NCBI GenBank assembly: GCA_016708905.1
Contig: JADJEV010000003.1
Location: 1,302,001 to 1,366,000, forward strand
DNA length: 64,000 nt
Origin: Candidatus Methylophosphatis roskildensis
Lineage (GTDB): Bacteria; Pseudomonadota; Gammaproteobacteria; Burkholderiales; Rhodocyclaceae
Direction: 5' to 3'
The notes beneath the pieces are model-generated. The model made no database searches. It was given only the letters and a program-made list of their open reading frames with translations, and had not been told where the DNA came from. This document shows, piece by piece, positions 37,281 to 45,517 of this stretch. The position numbers and the translations under genes were made by a program. Position 1 is the stretch's first letter. Every line of letters starts with the position of its first letter.

Positions 37281-37416
37281 CCGGCAAATATAACTCGCCG
37301 CACCCGGCTTGTGCGGCGCCCGAAACTGCGATCAAAAACTGTCGTACCATTGCCGCCGCGTTTGCGGCAACCAGCGCCGGCGCCGGCAACTCGCTCAGCC
37401 GACGATAGTTCTGTAA

Positions 37417-37445
37417 GTTAAATAATGTAATTTATTAGATATAAT
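37417..37445 (+). promoter_or_regulatory. Promoter of the DUF485-actP operon
   Basis: TATAAT at 37,440-37,445 within an AT-rich stretch that stands out from the GC-rich surroundings; a weak -35 (GTTAAA, 37,417-37,422) lies 17 bp upstream. The start codon at 37,490 is preceded by a strong GGAGGA Shine-Dalgarno. Confidence 0.55.
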
Positions 37446-37489
37446 GCGAACTTTTTCAAAGAGGGGGAAGCTAGCGATGGGAGGAGATC

Positions 37490-37810
37490 ATGAGTAGCGC
37501 AATGTATGAGCGGATGCGGACAAATCCGAAATTCCAGGAACTGGTCGCGACCCGGGGACGCTTCGCTTGGACTTTGTCGATTGTCGTTCTGGTCCTGTTT
37601 TACGGCTTCGTCCTGGCGGTCGCGTACGCGCCGAGCACGCTTGGCCAGCCGGTCAGTGACGGCGCCATGCTGACCATCGGGGTAGCGGTCGAAGCCTTCC
37701 TGTTCATCCTGTTCTGGGTGCTTTCGGCCGTTTACGTGAGACGCGCGAATGGCGAGTTCGATGCCCTGACCCAGGAAGTCATCAAACAGGCACAGAAGGA
37801 GAACAAATAA
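37490..37810 (+). CDS. DUF485 membrane protein (YjcH-like)
   Basis: Small inner-membrane protein (106 aa) with two helices (about residues 28-48 and 60-82) and the DUF485 N-terminal pattern NPKFQELVATRGRFAW. YjcH homologues are regularly cotranscribed with the acetate symporter ActP. Here its TAA overlaps the actP ATG by one base. Its biochemical role is unknown, presumably as a partner of ActP. Confidence 0.92.
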   Translation: MSSAMYERMRTNPKFQELVATRGRFAWTLSIVVLVLFYGFVLAVAYAPSTLGQPVSDGAMLTIGVAVEAFLFILFWVLSAVYVRRANGEFDALTQEVIKQAQKENK

Positions 37811-39483
37811 TGCGCCGCCTAACCGATGTCGTTGCCGCAGTCGGGCTGTTCGCCCTCTGCGCCCTGGCTTACGCCGGTCCGCCGGTCGAAGGCGCCATGG
37901 AACAGCAGGCCACCAACTGGCACGCCATCATCATGTTCTGCATCTTCGTCGCCCTGAGCATGGGGATCACCTATTGGGCGTCTAGCCGAACCAAGTCGAC
38001 GGCCGACTTCTACACGGCCGGTGGCGGCATCACCGGCTTCCAGAACGGCATGGCGATCGCCGGCGACTACATGTCGGCCGCCACACTGCTCGGCTTGACG
38101 GCGCTGGTCTACGGCAAGGGCTTCGACGGCTATCTTTACATGCTGGCGTTCTTCGCCGGCTGGCCGATCATCCTCTTCATGATGGCCGAGCGTCTGCGCA
38201 ACCTGGGACGCTTTACCTTCGCCGACATCACGTCCTTCCGCCTCGACCAGGGCAAGGTACGCACGATGGCAGCGATCTCCTCGCTGGTCGTGGTCTGCTT
38301 CTATCTGATCGCCCAGATGGTCGGCGCCGGCCAGTTGATCAAGCTGCTGTTCGGCCTTGATTACAGCATCGCCGTCATCGGCGTGGGTGTGCTGATGATG
38401 GTCTATGTGACCTTCGGCGGCATGGTGGCGACGACCTGGGTGCAGATCATCAAGGCAGGCTTGCTGCTGAGCGGCGGCACGCTGGCGATGCTGCTTGCGT
38501 TCAGCCACTTCGATTTTTCCTTCCATACACTGTTGGAAAAGGCAACGGCCGTGCACGCGCTCGGTCCCAAGCTGATGACACCCGGCGGTCTGCTGTCCGA
38601 TCCAATCAACGCCATTTCGCTCGGCCTCGGCCTGATGTTCGGCACTGCCGGCTTGCCGCACATCCTGATGCGCTTCTTCACCGTGAGCAATGCCAAGGAA
38701 GCGCGCAAGTCGGTGCTCTACGCGTCCGGCTTCGTCGCCTACTTCTTCAACGTGATCTTCATCATGGGTCTTTGCGCGATCCTGGTTGTCGGCCAGAATC
38801 CGGACTTCTTCGAAGAAGGCAAGATCGGCGGCAAGCTGATCGGCGGCGGCAACATGGTCGCCATGCACCTCGCCAAGGCAGTCGGCGGCGACCTGCTGCT
38901 CGGCTTCATGGCGGCAGTCGCCTTCGCCACCATCCTGGCCGTGGTTTCGGGTCTGGCACTGGCGGGCGCCTCGGCGATCTCGCATGACCTCTACTCCCGC
39001 GTCATCATGAAGGGCAAGGCCACGGAGGCTGCCGAGATTCGCGTTTCGAGAATCGCCACCATCACTCTCGGTGTCGTTGCCATCATCCTGGGCATCCTGT
39101 TCGAGAAGCAGAATGTCGCCTTCATGGTCGGCCTGGCCTTTGGCGTGGCGGCGGCGGGCAACTTCCCGGTGCTGATCCTCTCGATGTACTGGAAGGGCCT
39201 GACCACCCGGGGTGCACTCATGGGCGGTTACGGTGGCCTGATTTCCGCGGTGGCCTTCGTGGTGTTCTCCAAGTCAGTGTGGGTGGATGTGCTGGCCAAC
39301 AAGGCGGCGCTGTTCCCGTACTCCCAGCCTGCCCTGTTCGCGATGCCGATCGCCTTCCTGCTGGCCTACATCTTCTCCAAGTCGGATGCGAGCGTCAGGG
39401 GTAGATCCGAAATCGCGGCCTTCGACGACCAGTATGTCCGGGCTCAGACCGGCTTCGGGGCGGCAACGGCGACCAGCCACTAG
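37810..39483 (+). CDS. actP: Cation/acetate symporter ActP
   Basis: Sodium:solute symporter family transporter for acetate and short carboxylates (557 aa). It has a possible N-terminal signal-like segment (VGLFALCALAYAG) and about 13 membrane helices. SSS motifs include DFYTAGGGITGFQNGMAIAG and the FRLDQGKVRTMAAISSL cytosolic loop. It is translationally coupled to the DUF485 gene and followed by a strong terminator. Confidence 0.94.
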   Translation: MRRLTDVVAAVGLFALCALAYAGPPVEGAMEQQATNWHAIIMFCIFVALSMGITYWASSRTKSTADFYTAGGGITGFQNGMAIAGDYMSAATLLGLTALVYGKGFDGYLYMLAFFAGWPIILFMMAERLRNLGRFTFADITSFRLDQGKVRTMAAISSLVVVCFYLIAQMVGAGQLIKLLFGLDYSIAVIGVGVLMMVYVTFGGMVATTWVQIIKAGLLLSGGTLAMLLAFSHFDFSFHTLLEKATAVHALGPKLMTPGGLLSDPINAISLGLGLMFGTAGLPHILMRFFTVSNAKEARKSVLYASGFVAYFFNVIFIMGLCAILVVGQNPDFFEEGKIGGKLIGGGNMVAMHLAKAVGGDLLLGFMAAVAFATILAVVSGLALAGASAISHDLYSRVIMKGKATEAAEIRVSRIATITLGVVAIILGILFEKQNVAFMVGLAFGVAAAGNFPVLILSMYWKGLTTRGALMGGYGGLISAVAFVVFSKSVWVDVLANKAALFPYSQPALFAMPIAFLLAYIFSKSDASVRGRSEIAAFDDQYVRAQTGFGAATATSH

Positions 39484-39500
39484 TCAGCGGCGCAGACAGA

Positions 39501-39537
39501 ACCCCGGATGGCACATGCCATCCGGGGTTTTTCTTTT
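39501..39537 (+). terminator. Rho-independent terminator after actP
   Basis: Perfect 13-bp stem ACCCCGGATGGCA / TGCCATCCGGGGT with a 2-nt loop, followed by TTTTCTTTT. It starts 17 bp after the actP stop. Confidence 0.92.
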
Positions 39538-39627
39538 CTGGCGAGCTGCACTTGCTAGAATCCGCGCGTCTGACAGCCTGTCGGGCCGGCATGGTGGCGG
39601 CGCTGCGCGGGCAATTGCGGGGCCACA

Positions 39628-40761
39628 GTGACCGAACGACCCACGACCCTGGTTCTCGACTCGCTCGACCAGGTCGCTGCCGGCGACTGGGATGCGCTGG
39701 CCGGCGATCAGCCGTTCGTGCGGCACGCCTTTCTGCGGGCGCTGGAAGTCAGCGGATGCGCCACCGCGCGTACCGGCTGGCGCGCGCGCCATCTCACTTT
39801 GTGGCAGGACGACACGCTGGTCGGCGCAGTGCCGCTGTACGAGAAGTCGCACTCGCGCGGCGAGTACGTGTTCGACTGGGCGTGGGCCGAGGCGTACTCG
39901 CGCCACGGTGAGCGCTACTACCCGAAACTGGTGTCGAGCATTCCCTTCTCGCCGATACCCGGCGCCCGACTGATGGCACGCGACGACGATAGCCGCCGCG
40001 CCCTGATCGACGCTTTGATGGAGTATTCGAGGCAATCGCAGATCTCCTCGCTGCACATGCTGTTCCCCTGCGAAACCGACACCCGGGCCCTCGCGGCGGC
40101 CGGGCTGCAGATACGCCATGCCGTGCAGTTTCACTGGTGCAATGCCGGCTGGCCGGATTTCGAGGCCTTCCTCGACTCGCTGGTCCGCGACAAGCGCAAG
40201 AAGATCCGCCAGGAACGGCGCCGCGTGCGCGAAGCCGGCGTTCGCTTTCGCCGTTTGCAGGGCGCCGAGATCACCGAGGCCGACTGGAATCTGTTCATGC
40301 GCTGCTACGTCAACACCTATCACCAGCGCGGGCAGCACCCCTACCTGAACCAGGCGTTCTTCTTCGAACTCGCCCGTACCATGCCCGGCAATTTGTTGCT
40401 GCTGGTTGCCGAACGCGAGGCCAGACCGATCGCCGCCGCCCTCGACATCTGCGATGAGCAGGCGCTCTACGGCCGCTACTGGGGCGAACTGGAACACGTG
40501 CCGCTGCTGCATTTCGAGGCCTGCTACTACCAGGGCATCGAATGGTGCATCGATCACGGCATCGGCCGCTTCGAAGGTGGTGCGCAGGGAGAGCACAAAC
40601 TGGCGCGGGGCCTGTTGCCGGTGCGCACGACTTCGGCCCACTGGATACGCGACGAGCGCTTCGCCGATGCCGTCCAGCGCTATCTCGAACGCGAAAGCGC
40701 CGGCATCGCCGACTACTTCGACGAACTCGAAGCGCACACCCCGTTTCGGATCGACGAGTAG
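39628..40761 (+). CDS. GNAT/FemAB-like protein (DUF482 family)
   Basis: 377-aa protein of the peptidogalycan-biosynthesis/FemAB-like DUF482 group, with tandem acyltransferase-like folds. Recognised segments are HLTLWQDDTLVGAVPLY, the WAWAEAYSRHGERYYPKL motif and the RFEGGAQGEHKLARGL motif near residue 312. Substrate unknown. It starts with GTG at 39,628. A large palindromic repeat follows 7 bp after its stop. Confidence 0.85.
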   Translation: MTERPTTLVLDSLDQVAAGDWDALAGDQPFVRHAFLRALEVSGCATARTGWRARHLTLWQDDTLVGAVPLYEKSHSRGEYVFDWAWAEAYSRHGERYYPKLVSSIPFSPIPGARLMARDDDSRRALIDALMEYSRQSQISSLHMLFPCETDTRALAAAGLQIRHAVQFHWCNAGWPDFEAFLDSLVRDKRKKIRQERRRVREAGVRFRRLQGAEITEADWNLFMRCYVNTYHQRGQHPYLNQAFFFELARTMPGNLLLLVAEREARPIAAALDICDEQALYGRYWGELEHVPLLHFEACYYQGIEWCIDHGIGRFEGGAQGEHKLARGLLPVRTTSAHWIRDERFADAVQRYLERESAGIADYFDELEAHTPFRIDE

Positions 40762-40768
40762 GCCTAGC

Positions 40769-40877
40769 CTGCAAGCCGCATGGAATGGCGATCTACAGCA
40801 TGGCAAGCCTGCAAGCCGCATGGGTACTTTCTCACAGGCTTGCCATGCTGTAGACCGCCATTCCATGCGGGTTGCAG
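40769..40877. repeat. 109-bp palindromic repeat (REP-like hairpin)
   Basis: Two 43-bp arms (40,769-40,811 and 40,835-40,877) are nearly perfect reverse complements around a 23-nt loop. The loop itself begins with a second copy of the AAGCCGCATGG core (the 18-bp string at 40,766 recurs at 40,806). The core GCCGCATGGAATGGCG is shared with 51,083-51,153. It lies between convergent genes and could act as a bidirectional terminator. Confidence 0.9.
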
Positions 40878-40948
40878 AGCATCAGCAATTCCGGAAAAAA
40901 CGCACGCGGCGGACGCGGCGGACTCTCTCGCGGCCGTAGCGGGGACGA

Positions 40949-41497
40949 TCAATAGGCCGGCTTTTCCGACGATTCGGCGTAGCGCTGCACGCCTTCGATG
41001 ATTTCCTTCTTCGCCTCTTCCGCGCCGAGCCAGCCCTTGACCTTGACGAACTTGCCCGGCTCGAGATCCTTGTAGTGGGCAAAGAAGTGCGCGATCTGGT
41101 CGAGCAGGATCTGCGGAAAATCGCGCGGGCTCTGGATGTCGCGATACATCGGCGTCAGCTTGTCCACCGGCACGGCGAGCAGCTTGCCGTCGGCGCCCGC
41201 CTCATCTTCCATCGACAGCAGGCCGACCGGGCGGCAGCGCACCACCGAACCCGGCGGCAACCCGAACGGCGAGACTACCAGCACGTCGACCGGATCGCCG
41301 TCGCCGGCGATGGTGTGCGGAATGTAACCGTAGTTGCACGGATAGTGCATCGCGGTGCCCATGAAACGATCGACGAAGATCGCGCCGGAAACCTTGTCGA
41401 CTTCGTACTTGATCGGATCGGCATGCATCGCGATTTCGATGACGACGTTGAAATCGTTCGGCAGATCGTTGCCGGATGGAACGCGCTCGAGACCCAT
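40949..41497 (-). CDS. ppa: Inorganic pyrophosphatase
   Basis: Soluble family I pyrophosphatase (182 aa) that hydrolyses PPi to drive biosynthesis. Active-site landmarks are IKYEVDKVSGAIFVDRF, NYGYIPHT and the DGDPVDVLVV metal-binding motif (about residue 66). The length is standard. No operon partner is obvious. Confidence 0.97.
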   Translation of the reverse strand: MGLERVPSGNDLPNDFNVVIEIAMHADPIKYEVDKVSGAIFVDRFMGTAMHYPCNYGYIPHTIAGDGDPVDVLVVSPFGLPPGSVVRCRPVGLLSMEDEAGADGKLLAVPVDKLTPMYRDIQSPRDFPQILLDQIAHFFAHYKDLEPGKFVKVKGWLGAEEAKKEIIEGVQRYAESSEKPAY

Positions 41498-41655
41498 ATT
41501 GTCTTGCTCCCTGGAATCCGCCGATTATAGCGCCAAGCCGGCCATCGCCCCGCAGCAAGGCGGCGCTGCGAGCCGTCGCGAGCACTCTCCCGACCCACGC
41601 CGATCCGGACGAGCCAGTTCCCCCGTCCGAACGGCTTGCAGCCGAAGAGCGTCGT

Positions 41656-41862
41656 TCAGTTTGCCTCGAAGCCAGCCTTCATGATGACTGCCTTGAGCGC
41701 AATCGTCGACACCGTGGCCGGATCGTACTCGACCCGCGCCTCGCCATGTTTAAGCGATACGTCGGCGCGACTTACGCCAGGCAGTGCTTGCAGCACATTG
41801 GTCACGCTGCGCACGCAGCCCATGCAGGTCATGCCCGCGATCTTGATGGTTGCGGATTCCAT
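41656..41862 (-). CDS. copZ: Copper chaperone (HMA domain)
   Basis: Single heavy-metal-associated domain of 68 aa with the metal-binding motif GMTCMGCVRSV (M-x-C-x2-C), typical of CopZ-like chaperones that deliver Cu(I) to a P-type ATPase. It is 19 bp downstream of the copA-type gene on the same strand. Confidence 0.92.
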   Translation of the reverse strand: MESATIKIAGMTCMGCVRSVTNVLQALPGVSRADVSLKHGEARVEYDPATVSTIALKAVIMKAGFEAN

Positions 41863-41881
41863 GCTTGCTCCTTATCGACGA

Positions 41882-44266
41882 CTATCGAATTCCCGGCTTC
41901 CAGCGGCGCAGCAGCAGCGAATTGCTGACCACCGATACCGATGACATTGCCATCGCTGCCCCGGCAATTACCGGATTGAGCAGCCCGAGCGCGGCCAGCG
42001 GTATGCCGAGCGCGTTATACACGAAAGCGAAGAACAGATTCTGGCGAATCTTCGACAGCGTTGCACGCGAAAGGTCGATCGCATCTGCCACCCCTCCGAG
42101 ATCGCTCTTGACCAGGGTCATGTCGGCCGCTTCCATCGCCACGTCGGCACCGCTGCCGACCGCAAAACTCACGTCGGCCGCCGCCAGCGCCGGCGCATCG
42201 TTGATACCGTCCCCGGCCATGCCAACAAGGCCGGCAGGCGATTTCAGGGCCACGACCCGCCGCGCCTTGTCGGCCGGCAAGACCTCGGCTTCGAACTCGG
42301 CAATGCCCGCTTCGCGCGCCACGGCCCGCGCGGTGTGGACGTTGTCGCCGGTCAGCATGACGACCCGCACGCCCGCATCGGCCAGTCGGGCAATCGCCGC
42401 CGGTGCGCCATCGCGCAAGGCGTCTGCCACCGCGACCAGCCCGATCGCGGCACCCCGGCTGCCGAGCACGATCACCGTCTTGCCAGCATCGGCAAGTGCT
42501 CCGATATGGTCTTCGCCACCGACAACACCGTGCTCGCGCATGAAGCGCGGCGACCCGAGGACATGGTCGATGCCGTCGATCGCGCCGCTGATCCCGCCAC
42601 CTGCGACCGCCTGCAAGCCCGTCGGCACCGAAAGAGCAAGGCCGCGCTGCCGCGCCGCGTCGACCACGGCAAACGCCAACGGATGCGCACTCCCCTGCTC
42701 GAGGCTCGCCGCCAGTCGCAGCACCTCGGACTCATCTGCGGCCAGACCGACGACATCGGTCAGCTGCGGGCGGCCGATCGTCAGGGTTCCGGTCTTGTCG
42801 ACCACCAGCACCTTGACATGCTCGGCGCGCTCGAGTGCCTCGGCATTCTTGACCAGGATGCCGGCTGCGGCACCGCGACCGGTGCCGACCATGATCGCCG
42901 TCGGCACCGCGAGCCCGAGCGCGCAGGGGCAGGCAATCACCAGTACCGCGACGGCGTTCACCAGGGCCACCTCGAAGCCGCCGCGCCACCACCAGAACAG
43001 CAGGGTCGCCAGCGCGATCGCGCAGACCGTCGGCACGAAGATCGCCGCGATACGGTCGGCCAGGCGCTGCACCGGGGCCTTCGACCCCTGCGCCTGCGCG
43101 ACCATGCGGATGATGCCGGCCAGCAAGGTCGCCTCGCCGACGCCGCAGGCGCGACAGCGCAGCAGGCCCGATCCGTTGATCGTCGCCGCGAACACCCGGT
43201 CGCCGGCCCGCTTGTCGACCGGCATGCTCTCGCCGGTCAGCATGGCCTCGCTGGCACTCGATTCGCCGTCGATCACCACGCCATCGACCGGCATCGCGTC
43301 GCCGGCGCGCACCAGGAACACGTCTCCGGTGTGCAACTGCGCCACCGGCACCTCGACGACCTGGCCGTCGCGTTCGATACGCGCGCTCTGCGGCTGCAGC
43401 CTGACCAGCGCCTCGATCGCCTCGCCGGCACGCGCCTTGGCCCGCGCTTCGAGCAGCTTGCCCAGCAGCACCAGCGTGATGATGGTAGCCGAGGCTTCGA
43501 AATAGACATGCAGGTCGTGGCGTCCGCCAAGCGTGACGACCACGCTCCACAGGTAGGCCATGCTGGTACCGAGCGCGACCAGCACATCCATGTTGGCGGC
43601 CCCACCACGCAGCGACTTCCAGGCCCCGCTGTAAAAGCGCCAGCCGACCCAGAACTGCACCGGCGTGGCGAGCAACAGTTGCACGCCGCGCGGCACCAGA
43701 TCGTGGATGCCGCCGACGAACATCGCCGGCATCTGGGCGATCAGCGGCAGCGTCAGGACCGCCGAGATCAGGAAACGCCGGAACTCCGCCTGCCACTGCG
43801 CGAGGCGCCGGCGCTTGTCGTCTTCGCGTGTTGCGCCCTGCAGCAGGTCGGCACCGAAACCGGCCGCACGCACCGCGTCGATGATGGCCTGCTCGTCGCT
43901 GATACCCGGCGTCAGTTGCACGGCCGCGGTTTCGTTGGCGAAGTTGACGACGCCCTGCACACCGGGCAGGCAGTTGAGCACTTTCTCGATGCGTGCGGCG
44001 CACGCGGCACAGGTCATGCCGGAAAGCGCGAACTTGACGCGCCGCTGCGGCACCGAAAAGCCGGCGCCCTCGATCGCCTCGACGATCTGCACCGGCGTGG
44101 TCTGCGGACCGACGGCGACACTCACCCGCTCGGCGGCGAAATTGACCGACGCGCCGACATCGGGCAGCCGATTGAGAACGCCCTCGATGCGCGCCGCACA
44201 GGCGGCGCAGGTCATGCCGTCGATCGGAAGATCGAGCTGGAGCCGGGGTTCGGAGGGAGCATTCAT
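41882..44266 (-). CDS. copA: Copper-translocating P1B-type ATPase
   Basis: Exports Cu(I) from the cytoplasm; 794 aa. Two N-terminal HMA domains each carry GMTCAACAARIE. Eight membrane helices follow with the CPC transport motif (IACPCALGLAVP), the TGES actuator loop (AMLTGESMPVD), the phosphorylation motif DKTGTLT and the hinge GDGINDAPAL. The ATG at 44,266 was chosen over a longer Cys-rich extension that lacks homology. CopZ follows. A CcoI/FixI role in cbb3 oxidase assembly is an alternative, but the double HMA favours CopA. Confidence 0.95.
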   Translation of the reverse strand: MNAPSEPRLQLDLPIDGMTCAACAARIEGVLNRLPDVGASVNFAAERVSVAVGPQTTPVQIVEAIEGAGFSVPQRRVKFALSGMTCAACAARIEKVLNCLPGVQGVVNFANETAAVQLTPGISDEQAIIDAVRAAGFGADLLQGATREDDKRRRLAQWQAEFRRFLISAVLTLPLIAQMPAMFVGGIHDLVPRGVQLLLATPVQFWVGWRFYSGAWKSLRGGAANMDVLVALGTSMAYLWSVVVTLGGRHDLHVYFEASATIITLVLLGKLLEARAKARAGEAIEALVRLQPQSARIERDGQVVEVPVAQLHTGDVFLVRAGDAMPVDGVVIDGESSASEAMLTGESMPVDKRAGDRVFAATINGSGLLRCRACGVGEATLLAGIIRMVAQAQGSKAPVQRLADRIAAIFVPTVCAIALATLLFWWWRGGFEVALVNAVAVLVIACPCALGLAVPTAIMVGTGRGAAAGILVKNAEALERAEHVKVLVVDKTGTLTIGRPQLTDVVGLAADESEVLRLAASLEQGSAHPLAFAVVDAARQRGLALSVPTGLQAVAGGGISGAIDGIDHVLGSPRFMREHGVVGGEDHIGALADAGKTVIVLGSRGAAIGLVAVADALRDGAPAAIARLADAGVRVVMLTGDNVHTARAVAREAGIAEFEAEVLPADKARRVVALKSPAGLVGMAGDGINDAPALAAADVSFAVGSGADVAMEAADMTLVKSDLGGVADAIDLSRATLSKIRQNLFFAFVYNALGIPLAALGLLNPVIAGAAMAMSSVSVVSNSLLLRRWKPGIR

Positions 44267-44306
44267 GATGCGCGGCCGCGGCGGCGCGAAGCAGGCTCGA
44301 AGTGGA

Positions 44307-44732
44307 CTATTTCGCCAACAACACCGGCACGGTGGCCAGTTGCAGCACCTTGCCGGCAACCGACCCGATCATCATGGTGGCCAGCGCCCCTCGCCCATGC
44401 GTGCCCATGGCGATCAGCGTGCATCCGAGCTGGCTCGCGACATGGCAGATGGTCTCGGCCGGCTGGCCGACATGGATGTGGGGCGTGAAGCTGATGCCGG
44501 CCGCATCGAGCTGGGCGCGAGCCGGCGCAAGCTCCGTCTCGCCCTCTTCCCGGTAATAGGCGTCGAGCGTCTCGCGGCTGACGTGGCGCGTGGCAAAACC
44601 GATCGGCACCGGCAGATGAACATGGAGAAGCTGCACGGTCGGCGGCGACTTCAATTCCGCAGCAAGCGAAATCACGCGATCGACCGCACGGTGGGAAACC
44701 TCGGAACCGTCTACCGCGAGCAGGACATTCAT
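44307..44732 (-). CDS. Universal stress protein (UspA family)
   Basis: Single Usp domain (141 aa) with the N-terminal NVLLAVDGSEVSHRAV and C-terminal nucleotide-binding signature MGTHGRGALATMMIGSVAGKVL (around residues 115-136). Ending in VPVLLAK is typical. Closely spaced ATG codons at 44,738 and 44,741 are alternative starts. It lies between copA and the DsbD-like gene, in what looks like a low-oxygen/copper cluster. Confidence 0.93.
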   Translation of the reverse strand: MNVLLAVDGSEVSHRAVDRVISLAAELKSPPTVQLLHVHLPVPIGFATRHVSRETLDAYYREEGETELAPARAQLDAAGISFTPHIHVGQPAETICHVASQLGCTLIAMGTHGRGALATMMIGSVAGKVLQLATVPVLLAK

Positions 44733-44742
44733 GGACATCATG

Positions 44743-45447
44743 TTACACGTGGCACACCACGCCCTGCCATAGCCTGCCGCCGAGCGTGCCCGCATTGACC
44801 AGCCCGAACACGCCGAATCCGAGCACCAGCAGTCCTGAACTGATCCGCAGCCACTTCTGCCGGGTCACCTCGCGCAGGCGCGTCAGCAGCATGCCCGCCA
44901 GCATCAGATTGGGCAAGGTACCGAGTCCGAAGGCGAGCAACAGGCCGCCGCCGCGCATTGCCGAACCCGAAACCAGCGCCGTCGCGAGCACCGAATAGAC
45001 GAGTCCGCAGGGCAGAAAGCCCCACAGCAGCCCCAGCGGCAAGGCCTGCGCCATGCTTCTCGCCGGGAGGAAACGAGCGGTCAGCGGCTGAATGCGCGCC
45101 CACACCCGGTGTCCGGCACGTTCGAGCGGCGCCAACAAGGATGTCATGCCGGTCAGATAGAGCCCGAGCGCTATCAGCATCACGTTCGCGACGACGTAGA
45201 GCGCCATCTGGACCGGCAACACGTTGTTGAGCACCATGCCGAGGCCGCCGATCGCACCGAGCGCGGCGCCGGCAAGCGTGTAGGAGGTGATTCGGCCGAT
45301 GTTGTAGGCCGCGTGGAGTTGCCAGTCCGGCTTGCTGCCGGGGCGCTTGACCGTCAGCGCACCGACGATGCCGCCGCACATGCCGACACAGTGGGTGCCG
45401 CCGAGCAGACCGATCAGGAAGACCGCGATATAGCCGGTTTCGGGCAT
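44743..45447 (-). CDS. DsbD/UreH-like sulfite-exporter family membrane protein
   Basis: Membrane protein of 234 aa with about six helices (DsbD_2 / 'sulfite exporter TauE/SafE' family). Conserved Cys-containing segments are GGTHCVGMCGGIVG in helix 1 and WGFLPCGLVYSVL near residue 148, the pair characteristic of this family. Homologues often sit beside cbb3-oxidase maturation genes, and hemN, fnr and copA here fit that. Function (thiol transfer or copper handling) is not established. Confidence 0.87.
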   Translation of the reverse strand: MPETGYIAVFLIGLLGGTHCVGMCGGIVGALTVKRPGSKPDWQLHAAYNIGRITSYTLAGAALGAIGGLGMVLNNVLPVQMALYVVANVMLIALGLYLTGMTSLLAPLERAGHRVWARIQPLTARFLPARSMAQALPLGLLWGFLPCGLVYSVLATALVSGSAMRGGGLLLAFGLGTLPNLMLAGMLLTRLREVTRQKWLRISSGLLVLGFGVFGLVNAGTLGGRLWQGVVCHV

Positions 45448-45517
45448 TCTCGAGCAAGGGCAACGGCAACGATCATGGCGCCGATTCTACGCGCGCGGCA
45501 ATTCAATCTTGTTCCGC

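Noticed and set aside
41882..44266. Naming the copper ATPase CcoI/FixI
   Set aside because: Two HMA domains with CAAC motifs and an adjacent CopZ favour CopA; cbb3 genes are not present.
42335..44488. Plus-strand ORF of about 717 codons opposite copA
   Set aside because: Composition is typical of the reverse complement of a GC-rich gene; copA is unambiguous.
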